From DASTSN01 sp035760665 (lineage in GTDB: Bacteria > Bacteroidota > Bacteroidia > Chitinophagales > Chitinophagaceae), in the NCBI GenBank assembly GCA_035760665.1, contig DASTSN010000067.1:1-27410 (forward strand): a stretch of 27,410 nucleotides of DNA, in the 5' to 3' direction. Under the pieces are notes generated by a model. The model ran no database searches. It worked only from the letters and a program-made list of their open reading frames with translations, and had not been told where the DNA came from. A program made the position numbers and the translations under genes. Every line of letters begins with the position of its first letter. Positions within the stretch are counted from its first letter, which is position 1. Shown piece after piece: positions 6,601 to 14,288 of the stretch.

Positions 6601-7383
6601 TTCAAGGGTGATATATCCCTGGAAGAAGAGTTGTTTATCTTTCTGGTACAACATTATGGGGATTTTTTTTGCATAGGCTTCCAGGCTTACGCCCACTTCC
6701 AGGGCAGAGACCACTTCGTTGAACCGGCCATAATCAAAGCGCAGACCGGTTTTGGCATACACTCCTGGCTGCAGTTTCATTTCCCCCCACCCTTTGCCAA
6801 GTCCGCCGCCACCGCGTATGTACCCATTTACAAATAACGCGGAATCCTGGCTGTATTTAATCGTTTGTACGTTACCGTAAACATCTTCCACTTCAATATA
6901 ATAGGGGCGTAAAAATCCAAGCGAGATACCTCCGTTGTACACAGCAGATACGGCCACGCCGTTTTTATTGCCTTTGTCGCCCAGCATGTATTGTTGTCCC
7001 ACTCCCAGCTTCAGCTGGTAAAAATTATTGATTTTACCATAGATGTAGGGGTTGCCAAAACTGAATCCGCCGTTTGGCAGTTTATCTTCCTTGGGGTCTT
7101 TTATTTCTGTGAGTTCAAAATTATAAGTGGTGGTTTTGCGGGTTGTGCGCATTTTACCCAGCTCATAAAAAAGACCGTATCCATTGGTGCGCAGCATTAC
7201 ACCAAAAATGCTTTGTTTGTTATATACCAGCACGCCTTCCTCTTCGGCCCGGGCAATGGTATTAATTTTTTGCCTGCGTTCCAGCCGCCGCTGGTCTTTT
7301 TCGGATTTACGACTGGTGGAATCCTGTGCAAATATGGTTACAGCTAGGGCAGATAGTGCTGATAATAAAAGTAGTTTCTTCAC
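6583..7383 (-). CDS. Predicted exported beta-strand-rich envelope protein
   Basis: This 266-aa protein starts at a GTG at 7381-7383, which gives a clean signal peptide (KKLLLLSALSALAVTIFA, cut before QDS). Upstream in-frame ATGs (7440 and 7518) would overlap the divergent OsmC gene and lie at or upstream of the predicted -7 box, so they are unlikely. After a charged segment (residues 27-45, rich in K, R and E) the protein has alternating short beta-like strands and turns rich in G, Y and F (GVMLRTNGYGLFYELG, FFQGYITLEFGRR), and it ends near the C-terminus in a beta-barrel-like strand. This suggests an outer-membrane barrel or periplasmic protein, but I cannot name a family. Its function is unknown. 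Confidence 0.7.
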   Translation of the reverse strand: MKKLLLLSALSALAVTIFAQDSTSRKSEKDQRRLERRQKINTIARAEEEGVLVYNKQSIFGVMLRTNGYGLFYELGKMRTTRKTTTYNFELTEIKDPKEDKLPNGGFSFGNPYIYGKINNFYQLKLGVGQQYMLGDKGNKNGVAVSAVYNGGISLGFLRPYYIEVEDVYGNVQTIKYSQDSALFVNGYIRGGGGLGKGWGEMKLQPGVYAKTGLRFDYGRFNEVVSALEVGVSLEAYAKKIPIMLYQKDKQLFFQGYITLEFGRRK

Positions 7384-7421
7384 CGGGGGATGTGTTTGTG
7401 TATTGTACCGTAAATTTAGGG

Positions 7422-7429
7422 CAAAAATA
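7422..7429 (-). promoter_or_regulatory. -7 element of the envelope-protein gene
   Basis: TATTTTTG on the minus strand, followed by C, matches TAnnTTTG exactly. The predicted transcription start is near 7415, about 32 nt before the GTG start. A TTG at 7454-7456 is 24 nt upstream, longer than usual, so the -33 element is uncertain. Confidence 0.42.
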
Positions 7430-7433
7430 GATA

Positions 7434-7847
7434 ATGACATCTTCTGTAGTTTACAACGGAGCGTTAAGAACCACCTGTACCCACCTGCGCAGCGGCAACC
7501 AGTTTGAAACAGATGCACCAGTTGATAACAATGGAAAAGGCGAACGGTTCTCTCCCACGGATTTACTGGCCACCTCGCTGGGCACGTGTATGCTCACGGT
7601 TATGGGTATCAAGGCCCGTAGCATGGGATTTGACCTGGACGACTTAAAAGTGGACGTGTTGAAAATAATGAAGACAGATCCGCGTCGCGTGGGCGGTATA
7701 AATTTAACATTTTCTATACCCGAGAAACTGGCGAATGTGGAAGAGAAAACCAAACAGATTCTCAAAAACACCGGGGAAACCTGCCCGGTGATGAAAAGTA
7801 TTCACCCGGATATCGAGGTGAACATTGACTGGGGAGCCTGGCGCTGA
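7434..7847 (+). CDS. OsmC/Ohr family peroxiredoxin-like protein
   Basis: This 137-aa protein has the OsmC fold signature. RFSPTDLLATSLGTC carries the first cysteine, C52, and ETCPVMKSIHPDI carries the second, C117, spaced as in OsmC/Ohr thiol peroxidases. These reduce organic hydroperoxides through the cysteine pair in the cytoplasm. The substrate cannot be assigned; the sequence looks closer to the YhfA-like OsmC subgroup than to Ohr. It is divergent from the envelope-protein gene with a 50-bp gap and convergent with the DUF2851 gene 17 bp away. The ATG at 7434 gives a normal-length protein. No partner gene suggests a specific stress regulon. Confidence 0.9.
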   Translation: MTSSVVYNGALRTTCTHLRSGNQFETDAPVDNNGKGERFSPTDLLATSLGTCMLTVMGIKARSMGFDLDDLKVDVLKIMKTDPRRVGGINLTFSIPEKLANVEEKTKQILKNTGETCPVMKSIHPDIEVNIDWGAWR

Positions 7848-7865
7848 AAACCGGCTTCCGTTTTT
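7847..7865. terminator. Weak bidirectional hairpin between convergent genes
   Basis: AAAACCGG and CCGTTTT can pair with one bulged base around CTT, with A and T runs on the two sides. It fills the 17-bp gap between the OsmC and DUF2851 stops. The stem is short, so this is tentative. Confidence 0.33.
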
Positions 7866-9130
7866 CAAGGCATTTGTTTTTTCAATATTGCATTTCCCAC
7901 GGCACAATCCAGGCAGTGCTTTGTCTGACAATACTGATTTTTTAATTCGAGTAATGCCTGCGAATCAAAAGCAGTAGCAGCTTTTACTCCGATTTGTACA
8001 AAACCACGGGTGATGACATTTTTTTCTGCGGCTGTTTCTTCTAGCCATCGCAGGGCTTTTCGCTTGTACACTTCCTGGTTGTGGTAATTGCCATAGGTGA
8101 ATAGCAGCGGCGCTAGGCTGTTGATAATAATATTATCAATCATGGCCGCGCCCAGTTGTTTCTTTTTAAATGGCGAAGTTTCATCAAAGCGATAATGGTA
8201 ATGCCAGTAATCATTGGCGGTCACAGCAAACCAGGCCCGTACTTCTTTTGCCGAAGCAGCTTCTTTGATGCGGGAAAAGAGGTGCACTGATGTATGGATT
8301 AGCATGGCCAGTTGTGCCAGCCGCAGCGTGGGAAAATTACCGGGCCGCATCCGCAGCCAGTGTACCGGTATAGGAACCGGGGGCAGGGAATATTTTGTTT
8401 TTAAAAACTGGTATTCGCGCTGCAGCAGGCGTGGGTAGTCTTCTTCAAACCGGTCATTCAGCAAACCGGCTTGTCCCAGCAAGAGGCTTTCCAGCTGGTG
8501 AATTTGTTGTTTATGCTTAGCGAGAATGGTTAGTGGTAAGGAACGGGCCACGGCTTCAAAAGCCTCGGCATTCACTTTCATGCCGAAATTTTTTGCCAGC
8601 AGCCACCAGCAGGTTTCTTCCCAGTGATACCGGTTTTCATCCAGGAAACGCAGGGCTGTTTGTGCTTTACGGATCAGCCTTTCTGCGGCCAGCCGTTCTT
8701 TCCATGCCTGCCATACAAGGCTGCCGGCATCCTGTATACTTTTTTCGCAGGGAATAAAGGAGGTCGACGTCATCAGTTCCCGGTAACGATTTAACATCAG
8801 CGTGGCTACGCGGTGCTGTAATACCAGCAGCGGAATCGAGCCGGTGACTGAAGCATCATTTTCCCACACCACATGCAGAATTACATTTTTATAGTTGCTA
8901 TCTGTATCGTGGCGGTGCTTTTGCCAGCCAGAGGATTGCAGGTGTAATTCTACTGTGCCGGCCCAGGTGGTATTGCCGATCACTACTTTGGCATCGGTAA
9001 AATCAGGCCCCTGGTTTTGATTATGCTGCCCGGGAAAAATGATGCGGAGGGGTTCGCCTGTTTCTGTGGTGAGTTCCTGCTTGTTGAAATACTGGAACTG
9101 CCAGATAAACTGGAGTAAACGTTCGGTCAT
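7865..9130 (-). CDS. DUF2851 family protein
   Basis: This 421-aa protein matches the DUF2851 family, common in Bacteroidota and without known function. The typical family start, MTERLLQFIWQFQYF, fixes the ATG at 9128-9130; longer in-frame starts up to 9205 add unlikely sequence. Conserved-looking blocks include PGQHNQNQGPDFTDAKV (about 34-50) and GTVELHLQSSGWQKHRHD (about 58-75), which together resemble a metal-dependent nuclease-like acidic/His core, though that is only an impression. Near the C-terminus there is a C-x6-C-x2-C cluster (CQTKHCLDC). There is no signal peptide or membrane segment. It lies 90 bp downstream of maf on the same strand. Confidence 0.88.
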   Translation of the reverse strand: MTERLLQFIWQFQYFNKQELTTETGEPLRIIFPGQHNQNQGPDFTDAKVVIGNTTWAGTVELHLQSSGWQKHRHDTDSNYKNVILHVVWENDASVTGSIPLLVLQHRVATLMLNRYRELMTSTSFIPCEKSIQDAGSLVWQAWKERLAAERLIRKAQTALRFLDENRYHWEETCWWLLAKNFGMKVNAEAFEAVARSLPLTILAKHKQQIHQLESLLLGQAGLLNDRFEEDYPRLLQREYQFLKTKYSLPPVPIPVHWLRMRPGNFPTLRLAQLAMLIHTSVHLFSRIKEAASAKEVRAWFAVTANDYWHYHYRFDETSPFKKKQLGAAMIDNIIINSLAPLLFTYGNYHNQEVYKRKALRWLEETAAEKNVITRGFVQIGVKAATAFDSQALLELKNQYCQTKHCLDCAVGNAILKKQMP

Positions 9131-9189
9131 GGATAAGGGTTGATTGGTTTGCAGTGATAAGTTACCAACTCTTGTTGACATAAAGAAGG

Positions 9190-9215
9190 CCTGCGTGCGG
9201 AACATCTGACGCAGG
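9190..9215 (-). terminator. Possible hairpin after maf
   Basis: CCTGCGT (9190-9196) and ACGCAGG (9209-9215) are perfect reverse complements with a 12-nt loop, just beyond the maf stop. On the minus strand the stem is followed by a moderately T-rich run (CCTTCTTTA), not a clean T-tract. It could attenuate readthrough into the DUF2851 gene. Confidence 0.3.
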
Positions 9216-9220
9216 TGGTT

Positions 9221-9784
9221 TCAGGCTAATTTTTGCAGTTGCTGCACCACCCTGCTCACCGGCAGTCCCATTACATTGTAAAAATCACCCCGGATGGATT
9301 TGATGCCAACCACACCAATCCACTCCTGTATGGCGTAGGCCCCTGCTTTATCATAGGGCTGGTATTTATCTACATAAAACGTAATTTGCTCGGTTGTTAA
9401 CGCATGAAAACTCACCTCTGTTTTATCGGCAAAGGCAATTTCATGAACGGCATTTTTGATCACCACACCTGTAATAACTGTGTGGGTTTGGCCGGATAAA
9501 TCGTGCAGGATGCGGATGGCTTCATCCCGGTCTTTGGGTTTGCCAATGAGGCGTCCCTTCAGTACCACAATGGTATCTGCTGCCAGTATAATTTTTTCGC
9601 TGCCGGTTTTATCTTGTACAGCCTGTGCTTTTTCCCGGGCGATGTGCACGGCGATGTCCTCTACCCGTAACCCCTGCGGGTAGGTCTCATCCGTATTGCT
9701 AACCATTGTTTCAAACGGTATCTCCGCCCATTCCAGCAATTGTTTACGGCGGGGTGATTGTGAAGCCAGAATAATTTTTTGCAT
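9221..9784 (-). CDS. maf: Maf-like nucleoside triphosphate pyrophosphatase
   Basis: Maf proteins hydrolyse non-canonical or excess NTPs such as dTTP, UTP or m5UTP to the monophosphate and pyrophosphate. They are cytoplasmic housekeeping enzymes linked to septum formation. The 187-aa protein has the N-terminal SQSPRRKQLL motif (8-17), the catalytic D70 in AADT, GKPKD (81-85), DKAGAYAIQ (145-153) and NVMGLP (170-175). The motif set resembles the YhdE (dTTP/UTP) subgroup. The start at 9782-9784 is chosen because MQKIILASQSPRR is the canonical N-terminus and the preceding prenyltransferase gene ends 2 bp upstream. A longer frame from 9841 would overlap that gene. The spacing suggests translation coupled to it. 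Confidence 0.95.
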   Translation of the reverse strand: MQKIILASQSPRRKQLLEWAEIPFETMVSNTDETYPQGLRVEDIAVHIAREKAQAVQDKTGSEKIILAADTIVVLKGRLIGKPKDRDEAIRILHDLSGQTHTVITGVVIKNAVHEIAFADKTEVSFHALTTEQITFYVDKYQPYDKAGAYAIQEWIGVVGIKSIRGDFYNVMGLPVSRVVQQLQKLA

Positions 9785-9786
9785 AC

Positions 9787-10734
9787 TTAAAGATAAAACC
9801 AGAAAAAGATCATTGAAACAATACCGCTCAGCATCACCCATTTTGTCAATTGGCTGAGCTTATGAAAGTCTTTTGTGCCGGCAGAACGGAAGAGCAATCG
9901 TAAAATATACAGCAGGGGCAACACGATACATAAGGTGCTGTAGGCGTTCGGCAACCACCAGCGAAATTGCATCACATACACCTGTGCAATTAGCACCACC
10001 GCCACCAATACAACCAGCCAGACGGCTGCGTAAACCTTGGCGGCATTGATTCCCCATCGTATAGGCATTGTTGTGCATCCGTAGCGGGTATCTCCTTCAA
10101 TATCTTCCATGTCTTTGATTGCCTCGCGTACCAGTGAAATAATAAAAGCGAATGCGGCATATAAAAATCCCAGCCGCACGATCTTGTGCTGCGCTAACTG
10201 GATTAATGCCGGTTGCCGGTTTTGGCCCAGTGACCATTCGGAAAAACACAAAATCAGTATCACCCAGGCTGTAAGCAGTGATATTAAAATATTACCGGTG
10301 AGCAGTTTCTTTTTTAGCGACACTGAGTAAATGAACAAGAGCAGCACGCACAGAAAATTGGCCAGTACGATATACCATAAGCCCGTTTGCCAGGACACAT
10401 AAAAACTGGCGGCCAGGCCCAGCCCGCTCAACAGCATATGCCAGAGCATGGCCCAACGGCGGGAAACGATGACATCCACCACATTGTCTTGAGGCTTGTT
10501 TACCTGATCTATATTGATATCGAAATAATCATTGATGATATAGCCGGCCGCCGCAATCAATACGGAGGCAAACACCAGTAGGCTGAAGTTTTGCAGGTTT
10601 ACCAACGGGCTGCCGCCGGCTCCCGAAAGCGCCGGGAGGATTATACAGAAATAAAATAATACCTGTGTGAGGGCAATAAAAATGAGATTGGGCAGGCGGA
10701 CCATTTTTAAAAATGCTGCAATCAATCTCATCAT
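9787..10734 (-). CDS. UbiA-family prenyltransferase (geranylgeranylglycerol-phosphate type)
   Basis: This 315-aa integral membrane protein has about eight hydrophobic helices and both aspartate-rich motifs of the UbiA superfamily: NDYFDINID (N68-D76) and DMEDIEGD (D208-D215), which bind Mg2+ and prenyl diphosphate. Bacteroidota members next to maf are usually annotated as geranylgeranylglycerol-phosphate geranylgeranyltransferases. The acceptor is not proven, and a quinone or other lipid is possible. Two adjacent ATGs (10732-10734 and 10729-10731) could start it. The gene ends 2 bp before maf and begins 77 bp after the HAD phosphatase gene. Together with DUF2520 this makes a recurrent Bacteroidota gene cluster. 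Confidence 0.93.
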   Translation of the reverse strand: MMRLIAAFLKMVRLPNLIFIALTQVLFYFCIILPALSGAGGSPLVNLQNFSLLVFASVLIAAAGYIINDYFDINIDQVNKPQDNVVDVIVSRRWAMLWHMLLSGLGLAASFYVSWQTGLWYIVLANFLCVLLLFIYSVSLKKKLLTGNILISLLTAWVILILCFSEWSLGQNRQPALIQLAQHKIVRLGFLYAAFAFIISLVREAIKDMEDIEGDTRYGCTTMPIRWGINAAKVYAAVWLVVLVAVVLIAQVYVMQFRWWLPNAYSTLCIVLPLLYILRLLFRSAGTKDFHKLSQLTKWVMLSGIVSMIFFWFYL

Positions 10735-10811
10735 TTAAAATTTATGGAGGATAATAAGAGAATCGATAAGTTGGAATGATGTAACCACCCGGATCAGTGG
10801 GCGGGCAATTT

Positions 10812-11333
10812 TTACCGGGACACAACAGTGTTATCAAACAGCCATTTGTCCTGGACTTTTAAAACCTTTTCTATCACTTCCCGCACACAGCCCTGCCCGC
10901 CCGGCAAAGGTGAAATGTAGTGGGAAATGGCTTTTACCTCATTGACTGCATCGGCCGGGCAGCAGGCTATACCCACCTGCTGCATGGCTGCCAGATCCGG
11001 GAGATCATCTGCCATGTACAGCAATTCATCCCATTGCAACTGATGCTGACGGCAATAGTCATCCAGTAAGGCCCGTTTGTTTTCAATCCCCATGTAAATA
11101 TCAGTGAGGCCGAGTCTTGTCAAACGATCAATTACCGGATCGGCATTGCTGCCGGAAATAACTACTACCCGGAAACCGTTTTTTAACGCCATTTGCAATC
11201 CCAGCCCGTCTTTGATGTGCATGCGTCTTGCCTGCAAACCGTTTTCGAGCACCAGGACCGTACAGTCGGTCAGTACACCGTCCACATCAAAAACAAAAGT
11301 GCTGATTTTTTTCAGGGGTTCTAATACATTCAT
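10812..11333 (-). CDS. kdsC: KdsC-type HAD phosphatase
   Basis: KdsC removes phosphate from 3-deoxy-D-manno-octulosonate 8-phosphate, giving KDO for lipid A inner core. The 173-aa protein has the short cap-less HAD form typical of KdsC: the DVDGVLTD nucleophile motif (D16, D18), the serine motif VISGSN, the acidic MADDLPDL motif (D109, D110), and the C-terminal GGQGCVRE that closes the neighbouring active site of the tetramer. The start at 11331-11333 places the nucleophile loop about 15 residues in, as usual. Longer starts at 11354 or 11372 remain possible and lie downstream of the predicted promoter. Other KDO genes are not visible here, so a related HAD phosphatase role is an alternative. 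Confidence 0.85.
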   Translation of the reverse strand: MNVLEPLKKISTFVFDVDGVLTDCTVLVLENGLQARRMHIKDGLGLQMALKNGFRVVVISGSNADPVIDRLTRLGLTDIYMGIENKRALLDDYCRQHQLQWDELLYMADDLPDLAAMQQVGIACCPADAVNEVKAISHYISPLPGGQGCVREVIEKVLKVQDKWLFDNTVVSR

Positions 11334-11408
11334 ACATTCATTTATTACTGCCATACAAAACTGGCATTTCATTTACCTGGCAACTAGGCATTAGTTTTCT
11401 AACGCCGG

Positions 11409-11416
11409 CAAAGATA
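11409..11416 (-). promoter_or_regulatory. -7 element before kdsC
   Basis: TATCTTTG on the minus strand, followed by C, matches TAnnTTTGC exactly. The predicted transcription start is near 11402, about 70 nt before the chosen kdsC start. No clear -33 TTG is present at the right distance. Confidence 0.38.
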
Positions 11417-11435
11417 TTGTAAAATGACGGGAAGG

Positions 11436-11453
11436 ATTGGCGCTTTCGCCAAT
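11436..11453 (-). terminator. Stem-loop after the DUF2520 gene
   Basis: ATTGGCG (11436-11442) and CGCCAAT (11447-11453) are perfect reverse complements around CTTT. On the minus strand the following sequence (CCTTCCCGTCATTTT) is only partly T-rich, so termination may be weak. It separates the DUF2520 gene from the kdsC promoter. Confidence 0.42.
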
Positions 11454-11476
11454 ACACACTTTGAGTCCATGATCGC

Positions 11477-12238
11477 TTATTTAAATTGCTGTATGCTGCT
11501 TGTAAGTGTTTTATATAACGCCAGCAGGTGCGGATACGCCTGTAAGACAGCCAGGTGTTTTTGTATGGTTTCGCTGTCATGCCGCAGGGCCGGGCCGGTT
11601 TGTGCCTGTGCTGGTGAAATAGTAGTAATGCGGTTGGCTGTTTCCTGAATCAGCGGCAGTAACTGGGTAAAGTCAATACCTTCCTGCCTGCAATAGTCTT
11701 CTGCCAGCGCATAAAGATGGTTGGTAAAATTGCTGACAAAAACAGCCGCGACATGCAGTTTCAGCCGGTCATCATCAGTAGCCTGTACCACTTTACCGGG
11801 CCAAATGGAATGCGCCAGTTGCTGCAAGGTTGTAAGTGCTTTTTCATCGTGTCCATCAACAAATACGGGTATTTCCGGCAGTGCGGTCATTTCTTTACGA
11901 ATGCTTTGCAACGGATAAAAAACGCCGTAATGATCCGTTACGGTATTTAACACATCAGCCGGCACGGCGGCGGCGGTGTGTGCAACCACTTTTCCCGGAA
12001 GTTTGAGCTCCCCGGCCACAGCAGGCAGCGCCATGTCCGACACAGCCAGCAGGTAGACATCTGCCTGCTGGTTGATTATGCTCAGGTAATCGGTGGAAAC
12101 AGTATTCCATTCGTAGGCAAGCGCACTGGCAGCAGTGGAATTCCTGCCCACCACCTGTACGATTGTATGTCCTGCCGCAACGAATTTTCTGCCTAGCACC
12201 GAAGCAACATTACCGGTTCCAATGATTACGATCTGCAT
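11477..12238 (-). CDS. Rossmann-fold/DUF2520 domain oxidoreductase-like protein
   Basis: This 253-aa protein begins with a dinucleotide-binding loop, IIGTGNVASVLG (residues 5-16), of an F420-oxidoreductase/ProC-like Rossmann domain. The C-terminal half (about 125-250) corresponds to the helical DUF2520 domain. The organisation resembles pyrroline-5-carboxylate reductase or NAD(P)-dependent beta-hydroxyacid dehydrogenases, but the substrate is unknown. Conserved-looking features include GVFYPLQS (about 104-111) and KLHVAAVFVSNFTNHLY (about 159-175). It has no signal peptide, so it is cytoplasmic. It is the upstream member of the DUF2520-HAD-UbiA-Maf cluster, which may tie it to lipid or envelope metabolism. 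That link is inferred from neighbourhood only. Confidence 0.9.
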   Translation of the reverse strand: MQIVIIGTGNVASVLGRKFVAAGHTIVQVVGRNSTAASALAYEWNTVSTDYLSIINQQADVYLLAVSDMALPAVAGELKLPGKVVAHTAAAVPADVLNTVTDHYGVFYPLQSIRKEMTALPEIPVFVDGHDEKALTTLQQLAHSIWPGKVVQATDDDRLKLHVAAVFVSNFTNHLYALAEDYCRQEGIDFTQLLPLIQETANRITTISPAQAQTGPALRHDSETIQKHLAVLQAYPHLLALYKTLTSSIQQFK

Positions 12239-12308
12239 AAATGATACGGCTGTGGTTTAGTTAATGCCCAATTGATCTTGCTTGTATGCAAACTGTTCAC
12301 TTGAAAGG

Positions 12309-12316
12309 CAAAGGTA
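12309..12316 (-). promoter_or_regulatory. -7 element before the DUF2520 gene
   Basis: TACCTTTG on the minus strand, followed by C, matches TAnnTTTGC exactly. The implied transcription start is near 12302, giving a leader of about 64 nt. No good -33 TTG is seen. Confidence 0.33.
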
Positions 12317-12378
12317 CTTCAGTCAAGCTGTTTATATTGATTCTTCATTGGTTCTTCTATCAATTTTTTACCTTCATT

Positions 12379-12386
12379 TTCATTTG
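12379..12386 (+). promoter_or_regulatory. Possible -7 element of the alpha/beta hydrolase gene
   Basis: TTCATTTG, followed by C, matches TAnnTTTGC with one mismatch. Transcription from here would start near 12393, upstream of the ATG at 12421 but downstream of earlier in-frame starts, which supports the shorter protein. Confidence 0.3.
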
Positions 12387-12420
12387 CAGAGACAGTGGTC
12401 TGCTAACGGAAACCAGTAAA

Positions 12421-13266
12421 ATGAAATTATCACAAAAGTTGCTGCTTATTTTTTTGCGGGTAAAATTCAGGTTGTTGTCTGCTTTGTCAAAAAAAGCTGC
12501 GGCCCGTGCGGCCTTTGATTTGTTTTGTACGCCACAGCAGCGCAACACAAAGCCGTTATCCGGTATTTTTAAACAGGCGGAATCACTGGTCTTTGAACTA
12601 AATGGGGTAACCATCAGGGGATTTCGCTGGAATCATCCTGCCGACCGAAAAGTGCTGCTGCTTCACGGCTTTTCTTCTTCTATTGGAAATTTCGGGCATT
12701 TTGTTACACCCCTCCTGCAAAAAGGATACGAGGTGCTGGCATTTGATGCGCCTGCGCATGGCCGCAGCGACGGGCGGCAAATTACGGCGCCGCTTTACCG
12801 CGATATGATTTTAGCCATTCATGAAAAATACGGGCCTGTACACTCCTTCATTGCTCATTCGTTTGGCGGACTGGCCTTGTCACTTGCCCTTGAAAAAATG
12901 GAGCAGGCAGACAGCATGAAGGCTGTTTTGATTGCCCCGGCTTCTGAAACGGTGACGGCACTCAGCCAGTTGTATGCACTGCTTGCTATCCTTAGCGAGC
13001 CGGTGAAAGCGGAAGTAGAAAACGTAATTGAACAAACGGGCGGCTACCCGCTTTCCTGGTATGCGATTTCACGGGTTCTGCCAGCTGTCCGCACAAGAAT
13101 ATTATGGATCCACGATGACCAGGATAATATCACGCCACTGCAGGATGCGATGAAAGTAAAAGAAAAAAACTATCCGCACCTGCAATTCGTAATTACACAC
13201 GGTCTTGGGCACCGGCGGATTTACCGCGACAGTAAGGTGGTCTCGACCATCATGGATTTTCTGTAA
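12421..13266 (+). CDS. Alpha/beta hydrolase
   Basis: This 281-aa serine hydrolase has the oxyanion-loop motif LLHGFSSS (79-86), a nucleophile elbow AHSFGG with S147, a probable acid D235 in HDDQDN and the catalytic H264 in GLGH. The elbow has Ala where GxSxG usually has the first Gly. Substrate is unknown; candidates are esters or lactones. The N-terminal KLSQKLLLIFLRVKFRLL is hydrophobic and basic and could be a membrane-associated helix. A longer in-frame start at 12286 adds a hydrophobic stretch. It is rejected because a -7-like element lies inside it and the 12421 ATG fits the family length. The SGNH hydrolase gene starts 18 bp downstream, so the two are probably cotranscribed. Confidence 0.85.
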   Translation: MKLSQKLLLIFLRVKFRLLSALSKKAAARAAFDLFCTPQQRNTKPLSGIFKQAESLVFELNGVTIRGFRWNHPADRKVLLLHGFSSSIGNFGHFVTPLLQKGYEVLAFDAPAHGRSDGRQITAPLYRDMILAIHEKYGPVHSFIAHSFGGLALSLALEKMEQADSMKAVLIAPASETVTALSQLYALLAILSEPVKAEVENVIEQTGGYPLSWYAISRVLPAVRTRILWIHDDQDNITPLQDAMKVKEKNYPHLQFVITHGLGHRRIYRDSKVVSTIMDFL

Positions 13267-13284
13267 CCTTCCACCCTCTTGAAA

Positions 13285-13992
13285 ATGAAAAGGATTATTT
13301 TTTTGCTGGTATTATCCGTTCTTGTCGTTTTCTTTACAGCAGGAAAGCATTATCATAAATACCAATCATCTCCCGTTATGGATACCTACCGTTTATTGGC
13401 TCTTGGGGATTCGTACACAATTGGCGAAAGCATACCACGCAAAGATAATTTTCCCAACCAGTTAACTGCCTTGCTGCGTAACGAAGGGCTTGGTTTCGGT
13501 GATGCAGAAATTGTTGCCAAAACAGGCTGGACAACCGATGAACTGTTGGCTACCATGCAAAAGCAGGCATTTCATCCGCCTTACGATTTTGTCACGTTGC
13601 TGGTTGGTGTCAACAATCAATACCGGGGCAGAAGCCTGGAAAATTACCGGGTGGAATTTGAGCAACTCCTGCAATGGGCCATTACCTTGTCAGGCAACCG
13701 GCCCGGCCGGGTGATTGTTCTTTCTATTCCTGACTGGGGTGTTACGCCCTTTGCCGCAGGAAGAGATCGTGCTCAAATCGCCCGGGAGATTGACCTGTTT
13801 AACCAGGCCAATGCAGCCATCAGTGACAGGTATGCCACACAATATATAAACATTACCACAGGAACCAGGGAAGCGGCTATTGATGAAACCTTGGTTGCTG
13901 CAGATGGGCTGCATCCATCTGCAAAAGAATATGCGAAATGGGCGCAGGCGATTGCCGGCCTCATCAAAAAACAGTTGGAGCCGTTAAATTGA
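13285..13992 (+). CDS. SGNH/GDSL hydrolase, membrane-anchored or exported
   Basis: This 235-aa protein has an N-terminal hydrophobic segment (KRIIFLLVLSVLVVFFTAG), either a signal peptide or an anchor. An SGNH hydrolase domain follows: block I LGDSYT with nucleophile S43, block II Gly near G81, block III Asn in VGVNNQ (N110), and block V DGLHP with D207 and H210. All four signature residues are present, so it should be an active esterase or acetylhydrolase acting outside the cytoplasm. The substrate cannot be told; acylated sugars, lipids or peptidoglycan acetyl groups are possible. The ATG at 13285 is used instead of an earlier TTG at 13279. It is downstream partner of the alpha/beta hydrolase. 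Confidence 0.9.
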   Translation: MKRIIFLLVLSVLVVFFTAGKHYHKYQSSPVMDTYRLLALGDSYTIGESIPRKDNFPNQLTALLRNEGLGFGDAEIVAKTGWTTDELLATMQKQAFHPPYDFVTLLVGVNNQYRGRSLENYRVEFEQLLQWAITLSGNRPGRVIVLSIPDWGVTPFAAGRDRAQIAREIDLFNQANAAISDRYATQYINITTGTREAAIDETLVAADGLHPSAKEYAKWAQAIAGLIKKQLEPLN

Positions 13993-14127
13993 ATAAAGGA
14001 TAAAAACAAAGTGCTACCTCGAAGTTTGATAATTTTTTCATTCATTATCAATGCGTTAAAATTAGTATATTTCCTCAGGACATTGCAGTTCTATAAGTTC
14101 TGCTTCCAAAAATTCAGATTCTTAGCT

Positions 14128-14135
14128 TATACTTG
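14128..14135 (+). promoter_or_regulatory. Possible -7 element of topA
   Basis: TATACTTG, followed by C, matches TAnnTTTGC with one mismatch and lies in the 296-bp gap before topA. The leader would be about 145 nt. No -33 TTG is at the expected distance. The rest of the gap has a small 5-bp hairpin (14167-14180) and nothing else recognisable. Confidence 0.28.
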
Positions 14136-14288
14136 CACCTGCCGAAAAGCGTTATTAAAACGATTGTCGGTCAAAACCGAACGGAGTTTCAGGTATATTC
14201 TGGTCCTTTATAGCAACCAATCAACCAGGATTACAGCCTGACGTTATTAGAGACAGATAAATAATCGCAATAACCCATTAACTTATTT

